This document shows positions 1-9,537 of a stretch of DNA of 64,000 nt, piece by piece. Source of the DNA: Phocaeicola vulgatus (GTDB lineage: Bacteria > Bacteroidota > Bacteroidia > Bacteroidales > Tannerellaceae); contig CP091733.1 in assembly GCA_022009975.1 (NCBI GenBank), positions 885,001 through 949,000 of the forward strand, in the 5' to 3' direction. Every line of letters begins with the position of its first letter. Position 1 is the stretch's first letter. Position numbers and translations under genes: made by a program. The notes under the pieces were generated by a model, which saw only the letters and a list, made by a program, of their open reading frames with translations, did not search any database and was not told where the DNA came from.

Positions 1-451
1 CAAATTCAGGAATAGGCCGGGTGAATACACCGTGGAAATGGGTATTCATCAAACCAATGCAGTTAGGACCTATCAATGATGCGCCTGCGTCACTGATGAC
101 TTTGACTATTTCACTCTCCAATGCTGCCCCTTCTTTTGTCTCTTCTCCAAATCCAGCGGATATTAGGATGAAAGCCTTGACATTCTTTTGCTGGGCTAAA
201 ACAGTTATAGCTTCCAAACAAGAGTGGCTGGGAATCGCAATGATTGCCATCTCTGTGTCGGGGATGTCGTGAACGGAATGATAGGACTTGATGCCTTGCA
301 CATCTTCCTCACGTGGATTGACTGCATACAAATCTCCTTGATATTTGCCTTCAATCAGATTCCTGACTATACAACCTCCTGGTTTGTGGATATTGTTAGA
401 ACCACCAACCACTACGATGCTTTTTGGGGATATCAACTCTCGGTTAACCAT
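1..451 (-). CDS. ADP-forming acetate/acyl-CoA ligase, CoA-binding domain (partial, runs off window start)
   Basis: Reading the minus strand from an ATG at 449-451 gives an open frame to the window edge. It starts MVNRELISPKSIVVVGGSNN, a Rossmann CoA-binding domain, and continues with VNPREEDVQGIKSYHSVHDIP, ISAGFGEE and GPNCIGLMNT. This is the N-terminal CoA-binding and ligase pattern of ADP-forming acyl-CoA synthetases and the related succinyl-CoA ligase alpha fold. The family makes acetate and ATP from acetyl-CoA, ADP and phosphate. About 150 residues are visible; the C-terminal ATP-grasp part would lie outside. No frame break is seen. Substrate cannot be told from this fragment. The gene lies downstream of nothing visible and is followed upstream by the 3' end of the PBP gene. 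Confidence 0.8.
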   Translation of the reverse strand, partial: MVNRELISPKSIVVVGGSNNIHKPGGCIVRNLIEGKYQGDLYAVNPREEDVQGIKSYHSVHDIPDTEMAIIAIPSHSCLEAITVLAQQKNVKAFILISAGFGEETKEGAALESEIVKVISDAGASLIGPNCIGLMNTHFHGVFTRPIPEF

Positions 452-492
452 AGCTTATGTTTTATTAAATGGATAATTGCAAATATAGGTAT

Positions 493-2840
493 TTATTCGA
501 ATATTTTGTCAATTCCAGTGTCAAAATTTTCTTCACTCTTAAAAGTTTTTCTTGACGATTTGCTATTGCAAGGGTCGCTGTATTCCTCTGGAATCTCAAA
601 CTCCTCTTGCTCAGTATATCCTAATGTCTTGTCTGCGTATACTTTTTGCATATACAATCCATATATTGGAAGGGCAGCAGCTGCACCTTGTCCGAAATCC
701 ATACGGTCGAAATGGATGGATCGTTCTTCTCCTCCTACCCAACATCCTGACACCAAACTTGGGGTGAATCCCATGAACCATGCGTCTGAATTGTTCTGGG
801 TCGTACCGGTTTTTCCTCCCATAGGAGCTTGTATCTTGTAACGTCCACGGATACGTCCGCCTGTTCCCCCGTCTATGACGCTGCGTAACATGTGTAACAT
901 TTTAAAGGTTGTCTCTTCACTCAGAATCTCTTTCATTTGCGGAGTGAAATTTGCAATGGTATTGCCGTATGAATCTTCGATACGTGTCACAAACATTGGT
1001 TCAACCCGGATGCCTCGGTTGGCAAATGTTGAATAACCGCTGACCATTTCCCCGACTGATGCGTCGGCTGAGCCTAAGCAGACAGAGATAACCGGGTCAA
1101 TCTGTCCTTGTAGTCCAAAGGAATGGAGCAAATCAACAAATTCGTATGGGGATAATTGTCCCATCAGATAGGCTGTTATCCAGTTGTCCGAGTTTTGCAA
1201 ACCCCATTGAACCGTTACCATTTCGCCCACCCGCTTTTTATTCGAGTTTCGAGGAGTCCACAGTTTCCCGTTGTAATCCTTTAATTGGGGCTGCACATGC
1301 AATATCTCGTCGCAAGGAGAAATCCCTGCGTTCATCGCTAATGAATATAAGTATGGTTTAATGGTAGAACCAATCTGCCTGCGCCCGCCATTTACCATAT
1401 CATATTGGAAGTAATTGTAATCTATGCCTCCCACATACGCTTTCACATAGCCGTTGTGAGGATTCATGGACATGAAAGCTGTGCGGAGGAAACTCTTATG
1501 GTAGCGGATGGAATCCATAGGAGACATGATGGTGTCAACCGGTCCATACCAAGAGAATACTCGCATTTCGACAGGCGTATTGAATACTTTCCGCATTTCA
1601 TTCTCTTTCATGCCGCTTTTTTTCATGCCTCTGTAACGGTCGGTCTGGTGCATCGCACGTGTCATGATGGTATCAATCTCGCCTTGTCGCAAATCTTTGG
1701 AGAACGGAGCGTAGCTGCGTCCTTTTTCTCCTTGAAGAACTGCGGCTGCAAATATTCTCCGATATGCTCTCTCACAGCTTCTTCTGCATATTTTTGCATG
1801 CGGGAATCGATGGTCGTATAAATTTTCAGACCATCAGTATATAAATTGTAAAACTCTCCGTCTGCACGTTTATTTTTATTGCACCAACCATAAAGGGGAC
1901 TCGTTTCCCATGCCAAAGAGTCTTCTGAATATTTTTGACCTTGCCAAGAGGCATAATTGCTTCTTTTGGGCTTTTTGGCATTTAATACCATGCGAAGATA
2001 CTCTCTGAAATAGGGTGCCAACCCGTCTTTATGATCCATGCGGGTGAAATGTATTTTCAATGGGAGATCCCTAAGTGAATCGCATTCTGCTTTGGACAAG
2101 TACCCTGCTTTTTCCATTTGGAGTAATACGATGTTCCGTCTGCCTTTGGTCCGCTCGTTATGACGTACCGGATTATAGAGCGACGGGTTTTTACACATAC
2201 CAACCAATGTGGCGGCTTCCTCTATGCTCAGCGTTTTCGGGGTTTTCCCGAAATAGACGGTTGCTGCTGATTGGATTCCGACAGCATTGTATAAGAAGTC
2301 AAACTTATTGAGATACATGTTTATGATTTCTTCTTTGGTATAATAACGCTCTAATTGTACAGCGATTACCCATTCGATGGGCTTTTGGAACAAACGCTCC
2401 ATGACATTGTCTGCGTTAGGCGAGTAAAGCTGTTTCGCTAATTGTTGGGTGATAGTACTTCCGCCACCTCCACTCTTTTGCATCAAGATGCCTCGTTTGA
2501 TAATGGCTCTGAACAAGCCGATTACGTCAATACCGCTATGTTCGGCAAATCGTACATCTTCCGTAGCGATTAATGCTTTTACCAAATAGGGGGAAAGGTC
2601 ATTATAGGTGACAAAGATGCGGTTGTCTGAGCTGTGGGCATAGCTGCCCAATGTTTTACCATCTGCTGATACGACTTGTGATGCGTATTTGTCGATTGGG
2701 TTCTCTAATTGTTCTACAGGAGGCATGTATCCGATGGAACCGTTTGCTATGGAAGCAAATAATAAGTAGACAAGAATTACTCCTGCAGCAAAAAGAGTCC
2801 AAAACAATATTAATATACTCTTCGTAACTTTTGACGCCAT
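493..2840 (-). CDS. mrcA: Penicillin-binding protein 1A, bifunctional transglycosylase/transpeptidase (one frame break)
   Basis: Class A PBP of about 780 residues that polymerises and cross-links peptidoglycan in the periplasm. It has an N-terminal membrane anchor (ILILFWTLFAAGVILVYLLF), a GT51 glycosyltransferase domain with ATEDVRFAEHSGID and GGSTITQQLAKQL, and a transpeptidase domain with the serine motif STIK (GSTIKPYLYSL), SDN (NSDNWITAY) and KTG (GGKTGTTQ). I start at the ATG at 2838-2840 (MASKVTK) just before the anchor; an in-frame ATG at 2939 would add 33 unlikely residues. The frame breaks near 1725: restoring one T to the five-T run on the plus strand joins the halves (KEKKGRSYAPFSKDLRQGE), so I treat it as an intact gene with a sequence error. 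Confidence 0.9.
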
Positions 2841-2992
2841 TTTGATGGATTTAGTAATACAATCTTTTTTTAATTTTATGCTGCCCGATATGGGCAGCCA
2901 TTTACCGAACAAAGGTAAGTAGAAAAAGTGAGATGGCAATTCTTAAGCTGTAATATTTTGCAATTTAAGAGATGAGGTCGTCTATTGAATAG

Positions 2993-3035
2993 AAAAGCGG
3001 GCGCGACCATCTGTTTTTTAGGTGCGCTCGCTTTT
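2993..3035 (-). terminator. Hairpin terminator after the DUF4293 gene
   Basis: Inverted repeat with arms aaagcgggcgcgacc and ggtgcgctcgcttt around a loop with six T residues. It lies between the stop of the DUF4293 gene (3058) and the PBP1A start (2840). On the minus strand it would end the bamD-rpoZ-DUF4293 transcript. The stem has a few mismatches. Confidence 0.6.
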
Positions 3036-3057
3036 ATGAAACGTGTGAGTCTAAATG

Positions 3058-3513
3058 TTATCTTAGTCTTTCCAATGAGCGGACCAATGCTTCGTCTGCT
3101 CCGATGTTTCGTATAGCTAAATAATCAAGTATCAAGCTGATAACCGGAAAGGTCAATGCTATTTTGCAATTGAAAGAAAAACTTTCTCCTGATATTTTCT
3201 GTGCGTTCCATATATAATAACCCCATAGGGCATAGAAGCAAACCATCAAGATGGCATTGAACACACAAAGCCGGATTTGCAGGATGCGTTTCTTGAAAAG
3301 GAAAATAGTAATTAATGCAATGAGGGCAATCACTGCGACCAATGCGAATAATCCCCATGTCGGGTAGATAAGCTCTTTAGCAGAGGCAATCCCTGTTGCG
3401 TCAAATTGGCAAAAAGCATTTCCTATCTGGATGCTTGCCAACGGAAGGAACAAGGTAGCTGTCATCAGTGCGACAATGATGAGCAGGTAGACTGTCTGTA
3501 TTCTTTGTAGCAT
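3058..3513 (-). CDS. DUF4293 family membrane protein
   Basis: A 151-residue protein with four predicted membrane segments: YLLIIVALMTATLFLPLA at the N terminus, LFALVAVIALIALITIFLF, a third around FNAILMVCFYALWGYYIW, and a fourth around IALTFPVISLILDYLAI. Sequence and neighbourhood match the Bacteroidetes DUF4293 family, which has no assigned function and commonly sits next to the omega subunit gene. It starts at an ATG at 3511-3513 and is separated from rpoZ upstream by a 70-base gap holding a short hairpin. No frame break. Function unknown; membrane location is an inference from hydrophobicity. Confidence 0.8.
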   Translation of the reverse strand: MLQRIQTVYLLIIVALMTATLFLPLASIQIGNAFCQFDATGIASAKELIYPTWGLFALVAVIALIALITIFLFKKRILQIRLCVFNAILMVCFYALWGYYIWNAQKISGESFSFNCKIALTFPVISLILDYLAIRNIGADEALVRSLERLR

Positions 3514-3541
3514 GTCGATTTAAATTAGCAATAAATAAATT

Positions 3542-3568
3542 AGGAGTTAGTTGCGGCTAACTCCTTTT
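3542..3568. terminator. Short perfect hairpin between rpoZ and DUF4293 genes
   Basis: Arms aggagttag and ctaactcct flank a six-base loop, followed on the plus strand by tttt and on the minus strand by aattt. It lies in the 70-base gap between two co-directional minus-strand genes, so it could be a weak attenuator of the downstream gene rather than a full stop. Confidence 0.5.
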
Positions 3569-3583
3569 CATATCTTATCGGGC

Positions 3584-3922
3584 TCAAGTGCTTAAATTAT
3601 TTTTCTCCTTGTTCGGATTTCTATAATACACTTTACCTTCTTCGTATTCAGTAGCAGCGATTAAAGTTGGTTTAGGCAACTTTTCGTAGTAGCGAGAGAT
3701 TTCGATTTGTTCTCTGTTTTCAAATACTTCCTCCAAATTATCGTTATATGAGGCAAACTCTTGCAGTTTCTTTTCCAAGTCCTGCTTCATTTCCACTGCA
3801 ATCTGGTTGGAACGTTTTGCAATGATTGCCACTGTTTCATATACATTACCCGTGTCAGCGCAAAGCTTCATCATATCACGCGTAATAGTATTACTCGGAG
3901 CGTTAGTCTTTCTGTAATCCAT
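3584..3922 (-). CDS. rpoZ: RNA polymerase omega subunit, Bacteroidetes type (Rpb6-like)
   Basis: A 112-residue protein, MDYRKTNAPSNTITRDMMKL at the N terminus, with the helix TGNVYETVAIIAKRSNQIAV that matches the omega/Rpb6 core helix contacting the beta-prime C terminus. The Bacteroidetes omega family is longer and more divergent than the E. coli protein and carries an acidic, lysine-containing tail as here. It follows bamD with a 26-base gap and precedes DUF4293, an arrangement known across Bacteroidetes. No frame break. It is expected to stabilise core RNA polymerase. Confidence 0.82.
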   Translation of the reverse strand: MDYRKTNAPSNTITRDMMKLCADTGNVYETVAIIAKRSNQIAVEMKQDLEKKLQEFASYNDNLEEVFENREQIEISRYYEKLPKPTLIAATEYEEGKVYYRNPNKEKNNLST

Positions 3923-3948
3923 ACTAATTTATATTGAATAATTCAGTT

Positions 3949-4758
3949 TTAATACGTGTTCTTGATCCGTTTATTGGCATACTCGAAATATTTGTTTGCT
4001 TCTTTCATGTATTTGCCTTCCGGATATTCGTTTACATAATTATAATACTCGTCTACGACATCTCTGTAACGACCTTGCAACTTCTCGTCCACACTGACCA
4101 AAGCCAACTCATATTTGGCATGAAGTGTCAAGTACATAAACTCTTCTCTGTACTTGGAATAAGGGTAGTTCTTCAATGCGTTCTCAGCTGTGATGACAGC
4201 GGAAAGGAAATTGTTACCCATGTAAGTTCCCAAGTTGAAGTAGAGCCGGGTTGCCATCAGCTCTTTCAATGCTAATTTTTCTTGCAATTCAAACAAGATG
4301 CGCTGTGCTTCTTCAGCTCTTTCGCTTTGTGGATAATAATCCATATAAAGTTGTAGCTGTTCGATAGCCTTGTAGGTCTGAGACTGGTCCAGCTTAGGGT
4401 CCGGTGAGTCTAAGTACAATCCATAACCAGAGTAGAAACGAGCTAATTCGGTGTATTCGCCTTTAGGATATGTCTTGTAATAGGTCTCAAAATACTGCGA
4501 TGCGCTTTGGTAATCTTTTTGTCCGTAAAAGCTTTGGGCCAATAGATAAAGGGATTCTTCAGCGTATGCCGTTCCTTTGAAGATTGTAACCAATTCATCC
4601 AATATTGTCGCAGATTTGGAATACTGTTTAGCATTGAAATATTTCTTTGCATAGGAGTACTTCAATTCATAATCTGTGCTCTTTAATATCTTGTTGTATT
4701 CCCCACAGGAGGTGAACAAGAGAGCACTCATCATCCATAAAAATACAATCTTTCTCAT
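3949..4758 (-). CDS. bamD: Outer membrane assembly lipoprotein BamD
   Basis: A 269-residue lipoprotein, part of the BAM complex that inserts beta-barrel proteins into the outer membrane. The N terminus MRKIVFLWMMSALLFTSCGEYNK is a signal peptide with lipobox FTSC. The rest is tetratricopeptide-like helices (KYFNAKQYSKSATILDELV; LYLLAQSFYGQKDYQSASQY; RAEEAQRILFELQEKLALKE), as in BamD/YfiO. Length is normal for the family. It heads the bamD-rpoZ-DUF4293 run; a TATCTTTG box lies 20 bases upstream. Confidence 0.9.
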   Translation of the reverse strand: MRKIVFLWMMSALLFTSCGEYNKILKSTDYELKYSYAKKYFNAKQYSKSATILDELVTIFKGTAYAEESLYLLAQSFYGQKDYQSASQYFETYYKTYPKGEYTELARFYSGYGLYLDSPDPKLDQSQTYKAIEQLQLYMDYYPQSERAEEAQRILFELQEKLALKELMATRLYFNLGTYMGNNFLSAVITAENALKNYPYSKYREEFMYLTLHAKYELALVSVDEKLQGRYRDVVDEYYNYVNEYPEGKYMKEANKYFEYANKRIKNTY

Positions 4759-4777
4759 CTAATATGAATTTATCGTG

Positions 4778-4785
4778 CAAAGATA
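4778..4785 (-). promoter_or_regulatory. Putative -7 box (TATCTTTG) of the bamD promoter
   Basis: On the minus strand TATCTTTG matches the Bacteroidetes -7 consensus TAnnTTTG and lies 20 bases upstream of the bamD start. No clear -33 TTG is visible at the usual spacing, so this rests on the -7 box and position only. Confidence 0.45.
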
Positions 4786-4885
4786 AAAATAATATCTTTA
4801 GAAAAAAAGTTTTGTCCTTTGTTTTTGATTATCCCCTGACTTCGTCATTGTGTGTACATAGTTTGTGTATAAACATCTATAGGAT

Positions 4886-4936
4886 AAAACACTGTTTAAA
4901 CAGCGTTAAAACACCATTTAAACGCTGTTTTAAAAG
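4886..4936. repeat. AT-rich palindromic cluster (aaacagcgtt / aacgctgttt)
   Basis: Inverted arms aaacagcgtt and aacgctgttt separated by about twelve bases, with a further partial copy (aaacactgttt) on the left side. It lies in the 433-base gap between divergent-pointing gene ends bamD (start 4758) and the thioredoxin gene (stop 5192). It could act as a terminator for the thioredoxin gene or as a protein-binding palindrome; nothing decides between them. Confidence 0.55.
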
Positions 4937-5062
4937 ATGAAGACTACTTGGCAAAAGTCAGACAAGAATCCATTATAACAAGATTTAGGATACGACAATG
5001 TTTCAGTACAGTGCTGGGAGTGGTGAGAAGATGTTTGCAGTTAAATTATCTGAGATGCCGAC

Positions 5063-5142
5063 CTCTTTTCAAAAAGGTAGTATGCTTTTTAGAAAAAGGT
5101 AGTAAGCTTTTTGAGAAAAGGTGGTATGCTTTTGGAAAAGAG
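5063..5142. repeat. R3 repeat: three tandem units around 'aaaggtagtatgctttt'
   Basis: Three degenerate direct units of about 26-28 bases, each with an aaaggt(a/g)gta(t/a)gctttt core linked by (t)agaaa or (t)gagaaa. The A runs and T runs also make each unit able to pair with its neighbour. A related two-unit copy lies at 30461-30502 in opposite orientation. The rest of the 4759-5191 gap holds the palindrome above and no gene that I can support. Confidence 0.7.
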
Positions 5143-5191
5143 AGCGAATCAAATATTACTCAATTTGATACACCCTCTTCTGTAGAATATG

Positions 5192-7117
5192 TTATTTTGC
5201 ATCCATGGCTTTCTGCAATTGTTTCTTTATTTCATCAACTCCAGGGAAACCGACAACCTTGTGCACCATGTTTCCGTTCTTATCGACAAAAATGTAGGTG
5301 GGTACGCCTCTCACACCCAGTTCTTTGGACAAGTAGTCCCATTGTGATTGGGTAATGCGGAAATGTTCGCCCGGGATGTCGGGAATCATGTTCTTCCAGG
5401 CTCCTTCGGGTGAGTTTTCACCGGCGATGTAGATATATACGATATCTTTGTCCTTCCATTCCTTCTTCATGGGAGCCATTTCTTTGTGCCCTGTTTTGCA
5501 AGGTCCGCACCAGGTTGCCCAGAAATCGATGAGCAGCGTGTGACCGCGGAACTTCGATAGAAGGGCAGGGAATAAGTCTTCATTCTTAACCTTTTCTATC
5601 TTATGGATATTGGCACCCACCTTGCGCTTGTTGGCTTCCATCTTATCAAGCAACTTTTGGTTGGCTGCTTCGAGCAATTGGCGGTAGGGTTCGGGCAGTG
5701 TCTTCACTTCGGTCAGCTGTTTTTCGGATAGCGTATTGAAGTTTTGGATGCTGAGCAGCAGCCTGTCGGCCTGGAACAATTGGACCATGTCTTTATTTTC
5801 TGCCACGATGCCCGGCAGCTGGGGCAGATAGCTCACGCCATGAATCCAATCGCCCATGGTGCTGCTGTAGCAGGCGCACGGTGATAAGAGTTGCGGCATC
5901 TCTTTCCAGCAGTCGAAGTACGATTTAGGAATATCGATGTGTGTATTCTTGTAATAGTCGCTGCTTTCTTTTGAGTTGAGCTGGTGCTTCAGAATATGCG
6001 CTTCCTTCAGCAATGCTTCCGCACGGGTCATGGAGCTGGCTGTAGACTGGCATAATTTGATGTGTGCCAATTCTCTATACGCTTGGCTGAAAGAACCGGC
6101 CTCAATCAGCTGCTTCTTCTCATCCATCTGGCGCAGCAGATAGGCTTTAAATTCATCCGGCGTCATGCCCGCAATCTGGTTCATTGTCTTTAGATAGTCT
6201 TCATAATTGCCGGCAAAGGTAATATCCAGCGGTTCGTGGTCGGCCATCTCCTGTTGCAATCCTGCTAGATAACCGGCATAATATACGCGCTTGCCGATGG
6301 CTGCTTCCTTGCGACGGAGTTTTGATTCCTGGCGTGCACATTCCGTCGGGTTGATGTAAATCTGTGTCGTTTCATCGGGTGCCAACAAGCAATCAAACTG
6401 TCCGTAAGGCAGGTTGAGGAAACTGTAGAACGGTGCTACGGCCGGCACTTGTAGTTCAAAGGTACCATCATCGGCAATCACAATCTTCTTCGCTTCATGT
6501 TCGCTTTGCAGAATGCCCATGAGGTACGCAGAACCTTCCGTCGCCATGCCCGGTTGATAATTCAGAATTTGGCCTTTTAGGGTTGCCATACCATATTTAT
6601 AGATTGGGTCTGGCAAGCTTTCTTTCGGGTCGATGTGAGCTTCTTTGACTCCTTCCGGCAGTTCTATCTGCAGCTTCTTCTGATTGGTGAGCTGAATGCC
6701 CCATAAACCATAGGCTCCCTGGTAATCCCCTTCAGAGAAATCAACCGACGTAGCTTTGGTTTGCAAGGGAGGGAAGACCAATTGGAAGGTTGTTTGTCCA
6801 GATTCGGGCATCCAAAATTCTTTACCCAAGTCAATGCCCACGCCTTTCTGGATAGGATAAGTCTGACCTAAGTTATCGGTCAGAAAAGATTTTGGGTCAA
6901 TCTTAATCCAATATTTCGGCTGGAAGAAAGCCTGCATGTGGAATACGGTTGATGAGTCGGTGCGTACTATGCTGTCAATTTCCAACACGTTGTTATTCAC
7001 AGCCAAAATCTGTGGCTTAACGATGACTTTTTCGGGAGTCGGTTGTGAGCATTGGGTGCTCAATAGTATGCCTACTCCTGCGCAAAAGCCAGCGATGAGT
7101 CTTGCTGTCTGTTTCAT
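5192..7117 (-). CDS. TlpA-like thioredoxin-domain lipoprotein, 641 residues
   Basis: Probable periplasmic or lipoprotein thiol-disulfide protein. The N terminus MKQTARLIAGFCAGVGILL ends near STQC, a weak lipobox with Q before the Cys. The first ~450 residues are a large unassigned region typical of long Bacteroidetes TlpA-like proteins; the last ~140 residues form a thioredoxin fold with the active site WATWCGPCKTGHKE and the cis-proline segment GVRGVPTYIFVDKNG. Base composition looks more GC-rich than neighbours by eye. It directly follows the TonB receptor gene on the same strand with a 47-base gap, suggesting co-expression. No frame break. Reductase against isomerase role cannot be told. 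Confidence 0.82.
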   Translation of the reverse strand: MKQTARLIAGFCAGVGILLSTQCSQPTPEKVIVKPQILAVNNNVLEIDSIVRTDSSTVFHMQAFFQPKYWIKIDPKSFLTDNLGQTYPIQKGVGIDLGKEFWMPESGQTTFQLVFPPLQTKATSVDFSEGDYQGAYGLWGIQLTNQKKLQIELPEGVKEAHIDPKESLPDPIYKYGMATLKGQILNYQPGMATEGSAYLMGILQSEHEAKKIVIADDGTFELQVPAVAPFYSFLNLPYGQFDCLLAPDETTQIYINPTECARQESKLRRKEAAIGKRVYYAGYLAGLQQEMADHEPLDITFAGNYEDYLKTMNQIAGMTPDEFKAYLLRQMDEKKQLIEAGSFSQAYRELAHIKLCQSTASSMTRAEALLKEAHILKHQLNSKESSDYYKNTHIDIPKSYFDCWKEMPQLLSPCACYSSTMGDWIHGVSYLPQLPGIVAENKDMVQLFQADRLLLSIQNFNTLSEKQLTEVKTLPEPYRQLLEAANQKLLDKMEANKRKVGANIHKIEKVKNEDLFPALLSKFRGHTLLIDFWATWCGPCKTGHKEMAPMKKEWKDKDIVYIYIAGENSPEGAWKNMIPDIPGEHFRITQSQWDYLSKELGVRGVPTYIFVDKNGNMVHKVVGFPGVDEIKKQLQKAMDAK

Positions 7118-7164
7118 ATTATTTCCTTAAAAGTTAATTTCAATTTACGCATAAAGAAACGTTA

Positions 7165-9464
7165 TTATAAAGTAAGGGAAATTTCAGCACCGAATTGTAG
7201 GGGTTTACCCAACTGGATAAAAGGATTTCCGAATGATTCGAAATAGAAGGCAGAGTAACGGGCGTTTGTCAAGTTCTTTCCCCAAAGGCAGAAATTGACT
7301 TTTCCTTTCCTTGCCCCAGCTCTTGCGTTTAGTGTCAAGTAGAAATTCTGGCTGATGTCATTTTGTTCCGTCCAATATATCTTGCCTGTCCCACTGAGTT
7401 GTGCCGATGCATAAAGTTGGTCAATCCATCCTTTATTTATCGTATGGGAATATTGCAAACCCAAAGAGGTCGTGTGACGCGGAGTGTAAGGAATATATTT
7501 CCCTTTGAAATTCTCTTTGCCATTATCATAATCTTTGAATGTGGCATGCGTGTACCCATAATTCCAATCAGCCGTCAGCTCCGATGTCAAGCGTGCACGG
7601 AGCGATGCTTCCAAACCCATACTTTTAGCTTTGCCTGCATTGGTAAGGATGCGTCCGTTGCCGCTGTTCACGAATTGAGTGATTTGCAGGTCTTGGATGT
7701 CCATATAAAACAGGGTTAATTCGGCATTCAGGTGGCTTGCGATTAGTTCCGAACGGATTCCCAATTCATAATTCCAACTCTGTTCCGGTTTATATGCCGC
7801 AACATCTTCAACAGGGGCAGGCTTTGGGAGTTCTCCCGGAATCATATCTTTGAATGCTTTCATCATGTCGTATTTCATTTGGGATTGCATTACGTCCGCA
7901 GAAAGTTGCACGTTGTAACCTCCCGTTTTGTATCCTTTGGAAATCGAAAGTAAGTGTATGTGGATGGCGTGCAGGTATATTTCAGTGAGACTTTAGGCAA
8001 CAACTGCCAAAAATCTTGGTTCGTATGAATATCCATGACTGTCGTTTCGTATAAGTCGCTTAAAGGTATTTCCAATTTGCCAAAAGAAGCAGCCATGTTC
8101 ATCTTGGCTTCCGATTGATATTCCATTTTCTGCTTTTCGTAATCAATACGAATGCCGGCAGTGACAGATAAACCTTCTGTGAACAAACCGTTATATGTGG
8201 ATTGATGAAACAGGGCCAAACCGAAAGAGGGTGTTTTGAATGTTCCCGGTATGTACAACTCCTTGTCTGTTATCGTCAGACTTGGCATCTTGGGATTGTT
8301 CACATTCTCTTTAATTTGGTCGAATACGGGTTGCAATACCTCTTTTATCCCATCTTCTTTGAATGTGACCGGACCTTCTGTCTTCAAGTGGTTATAAAAT
8401 CCATACAGACCGAAAGACCATTGATATTGCGACAGGGATATGTTTCAATACAAACTCTTGGCTTGCTGCATGTTGCTTTTGTAATTGATTGAGGGTGAAG
8501 ATGGACTTAGGAGAGAAGTCTTGATCCATTTTCATGTCATCATTGAGATACTGGTAGCCTGTTGTACTGCTGAACTGAACGTTCCCCACTTTGTATTCTG
8601 TCAGCAAACTGTTGGAAAGCATCGTCCGTTTGTAGGAAGAGGAATCATTTATATTGACAGGTGCGACAATCCCGTTTTTTGTGTCGTATAATCCGTAAGG
8701 GAAAGCTCCTTGGTCGGTGTAATCTCCCGAAAATGTGTAAGCCATTTTAAAACGGGGATTGAAACGGCCTTCCAATCGGACACGTCCGCCAATCGATTGC
8801 TCGTCATCTGCCTTCTTCCCAGTGTATTCGTTGGTGAAATAACCGCTGTTCCGGTCGTAGTAAACTCCGGCTGTAAACCCGAATTTATCATTTATCACGC
8901 CATAATGGGACGCTTTGGCTTTGATTTGTCCGTAATTGCCGGCAGAAACCGAGATTTTCTTCCCTTGGAAATCGAAAGGAGAAATGGTGTAAACATTGAT
9001 GATTCCTCCCATTGCATTACGCCCGTAAAGAGTTCCTTGGGGACCGCGTAGTACTTCAATCCGCTGGATGTCGGTCAACTCAAAGTCGAAAGTGCTTTTG
9101 TCCAAATAGGGAACATTGTCTACATAAATACCAATAGATTGTCCGCTGCTGCGTGCACCAATGCCTCGGATGTAAATGGCAGAAGTCAGTTTGGCTCCAT
9201 AATCGGGCATATAAAGATTCGGTACAAAAGAACTGATGTCCTTAATGGAAGTAATCTGCCTGTTGATAATCTGTTGGGGAGAAAATATAGAAACTGCAGC
9301 CGGTATTGTATGCAGGTCGTTCGTCTCTTTTGTAGAAGAGGTTAAATAACTTCATTCAAATTGTAAGTCCGTATGGTGTCATTCGCCACATTTTTGTCAT
9401 TCGCTGAAAAAGCCTGTGTGCTCATCAGCAAGATACATGCTACAGTCCAATATAATCTTTCCAT
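7165..9464 (-). CDS. TonB-dependent outer membrane receptor (three frame breaks)
   Basis: About 767 residues. Signal peptide MERLYWTVACILLMSTQAFS begins at an ATG at 9462-9464; the plug follows (IPAAVSIFSPQQIINRQITS, IRGIGARSSGQSIGIYVDNV, VLRGPQGTLYGRNAMGGIIN), then a 22-strand type barrel ending in GNPFIQLGKPLQFGAEISLTL with no extra N-terminal carboxypeptidase-like domain. The plug pattern is that of siderophore, haem or vitamin receptors rather than SusC. Breaks near 9345 and 7942 are explained by an A run of four read as three on the plus strand (GAA GTT ATT TTA ACC; TTT TCC AAA GGA TAC). The third near 8435 needs one extra base removed or two added. Ligand unknown. Confidence 0.85.
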
Positions 9465-9537
9465 TTGTGTTATCTATTTAAACTGCTGCAAAGGAAATGC
9501 AAAAAGAGCACACAGGCAATCGCTATATGTAGTGATT

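Noticed and set aside
224..841. Plus-strand open frame of 205 codons
   Set aside because: Antisense of the acyl-CoA ligase and PBP genes, which have clear family motifs on the minus strand.
4948..5355. Plus-strand open frame of 135 codons
   Set aside because: It runs over the R3 repeat and the 3' end of the thioredoxin gene; no domain, no promoter, composition unlike coding sequence.
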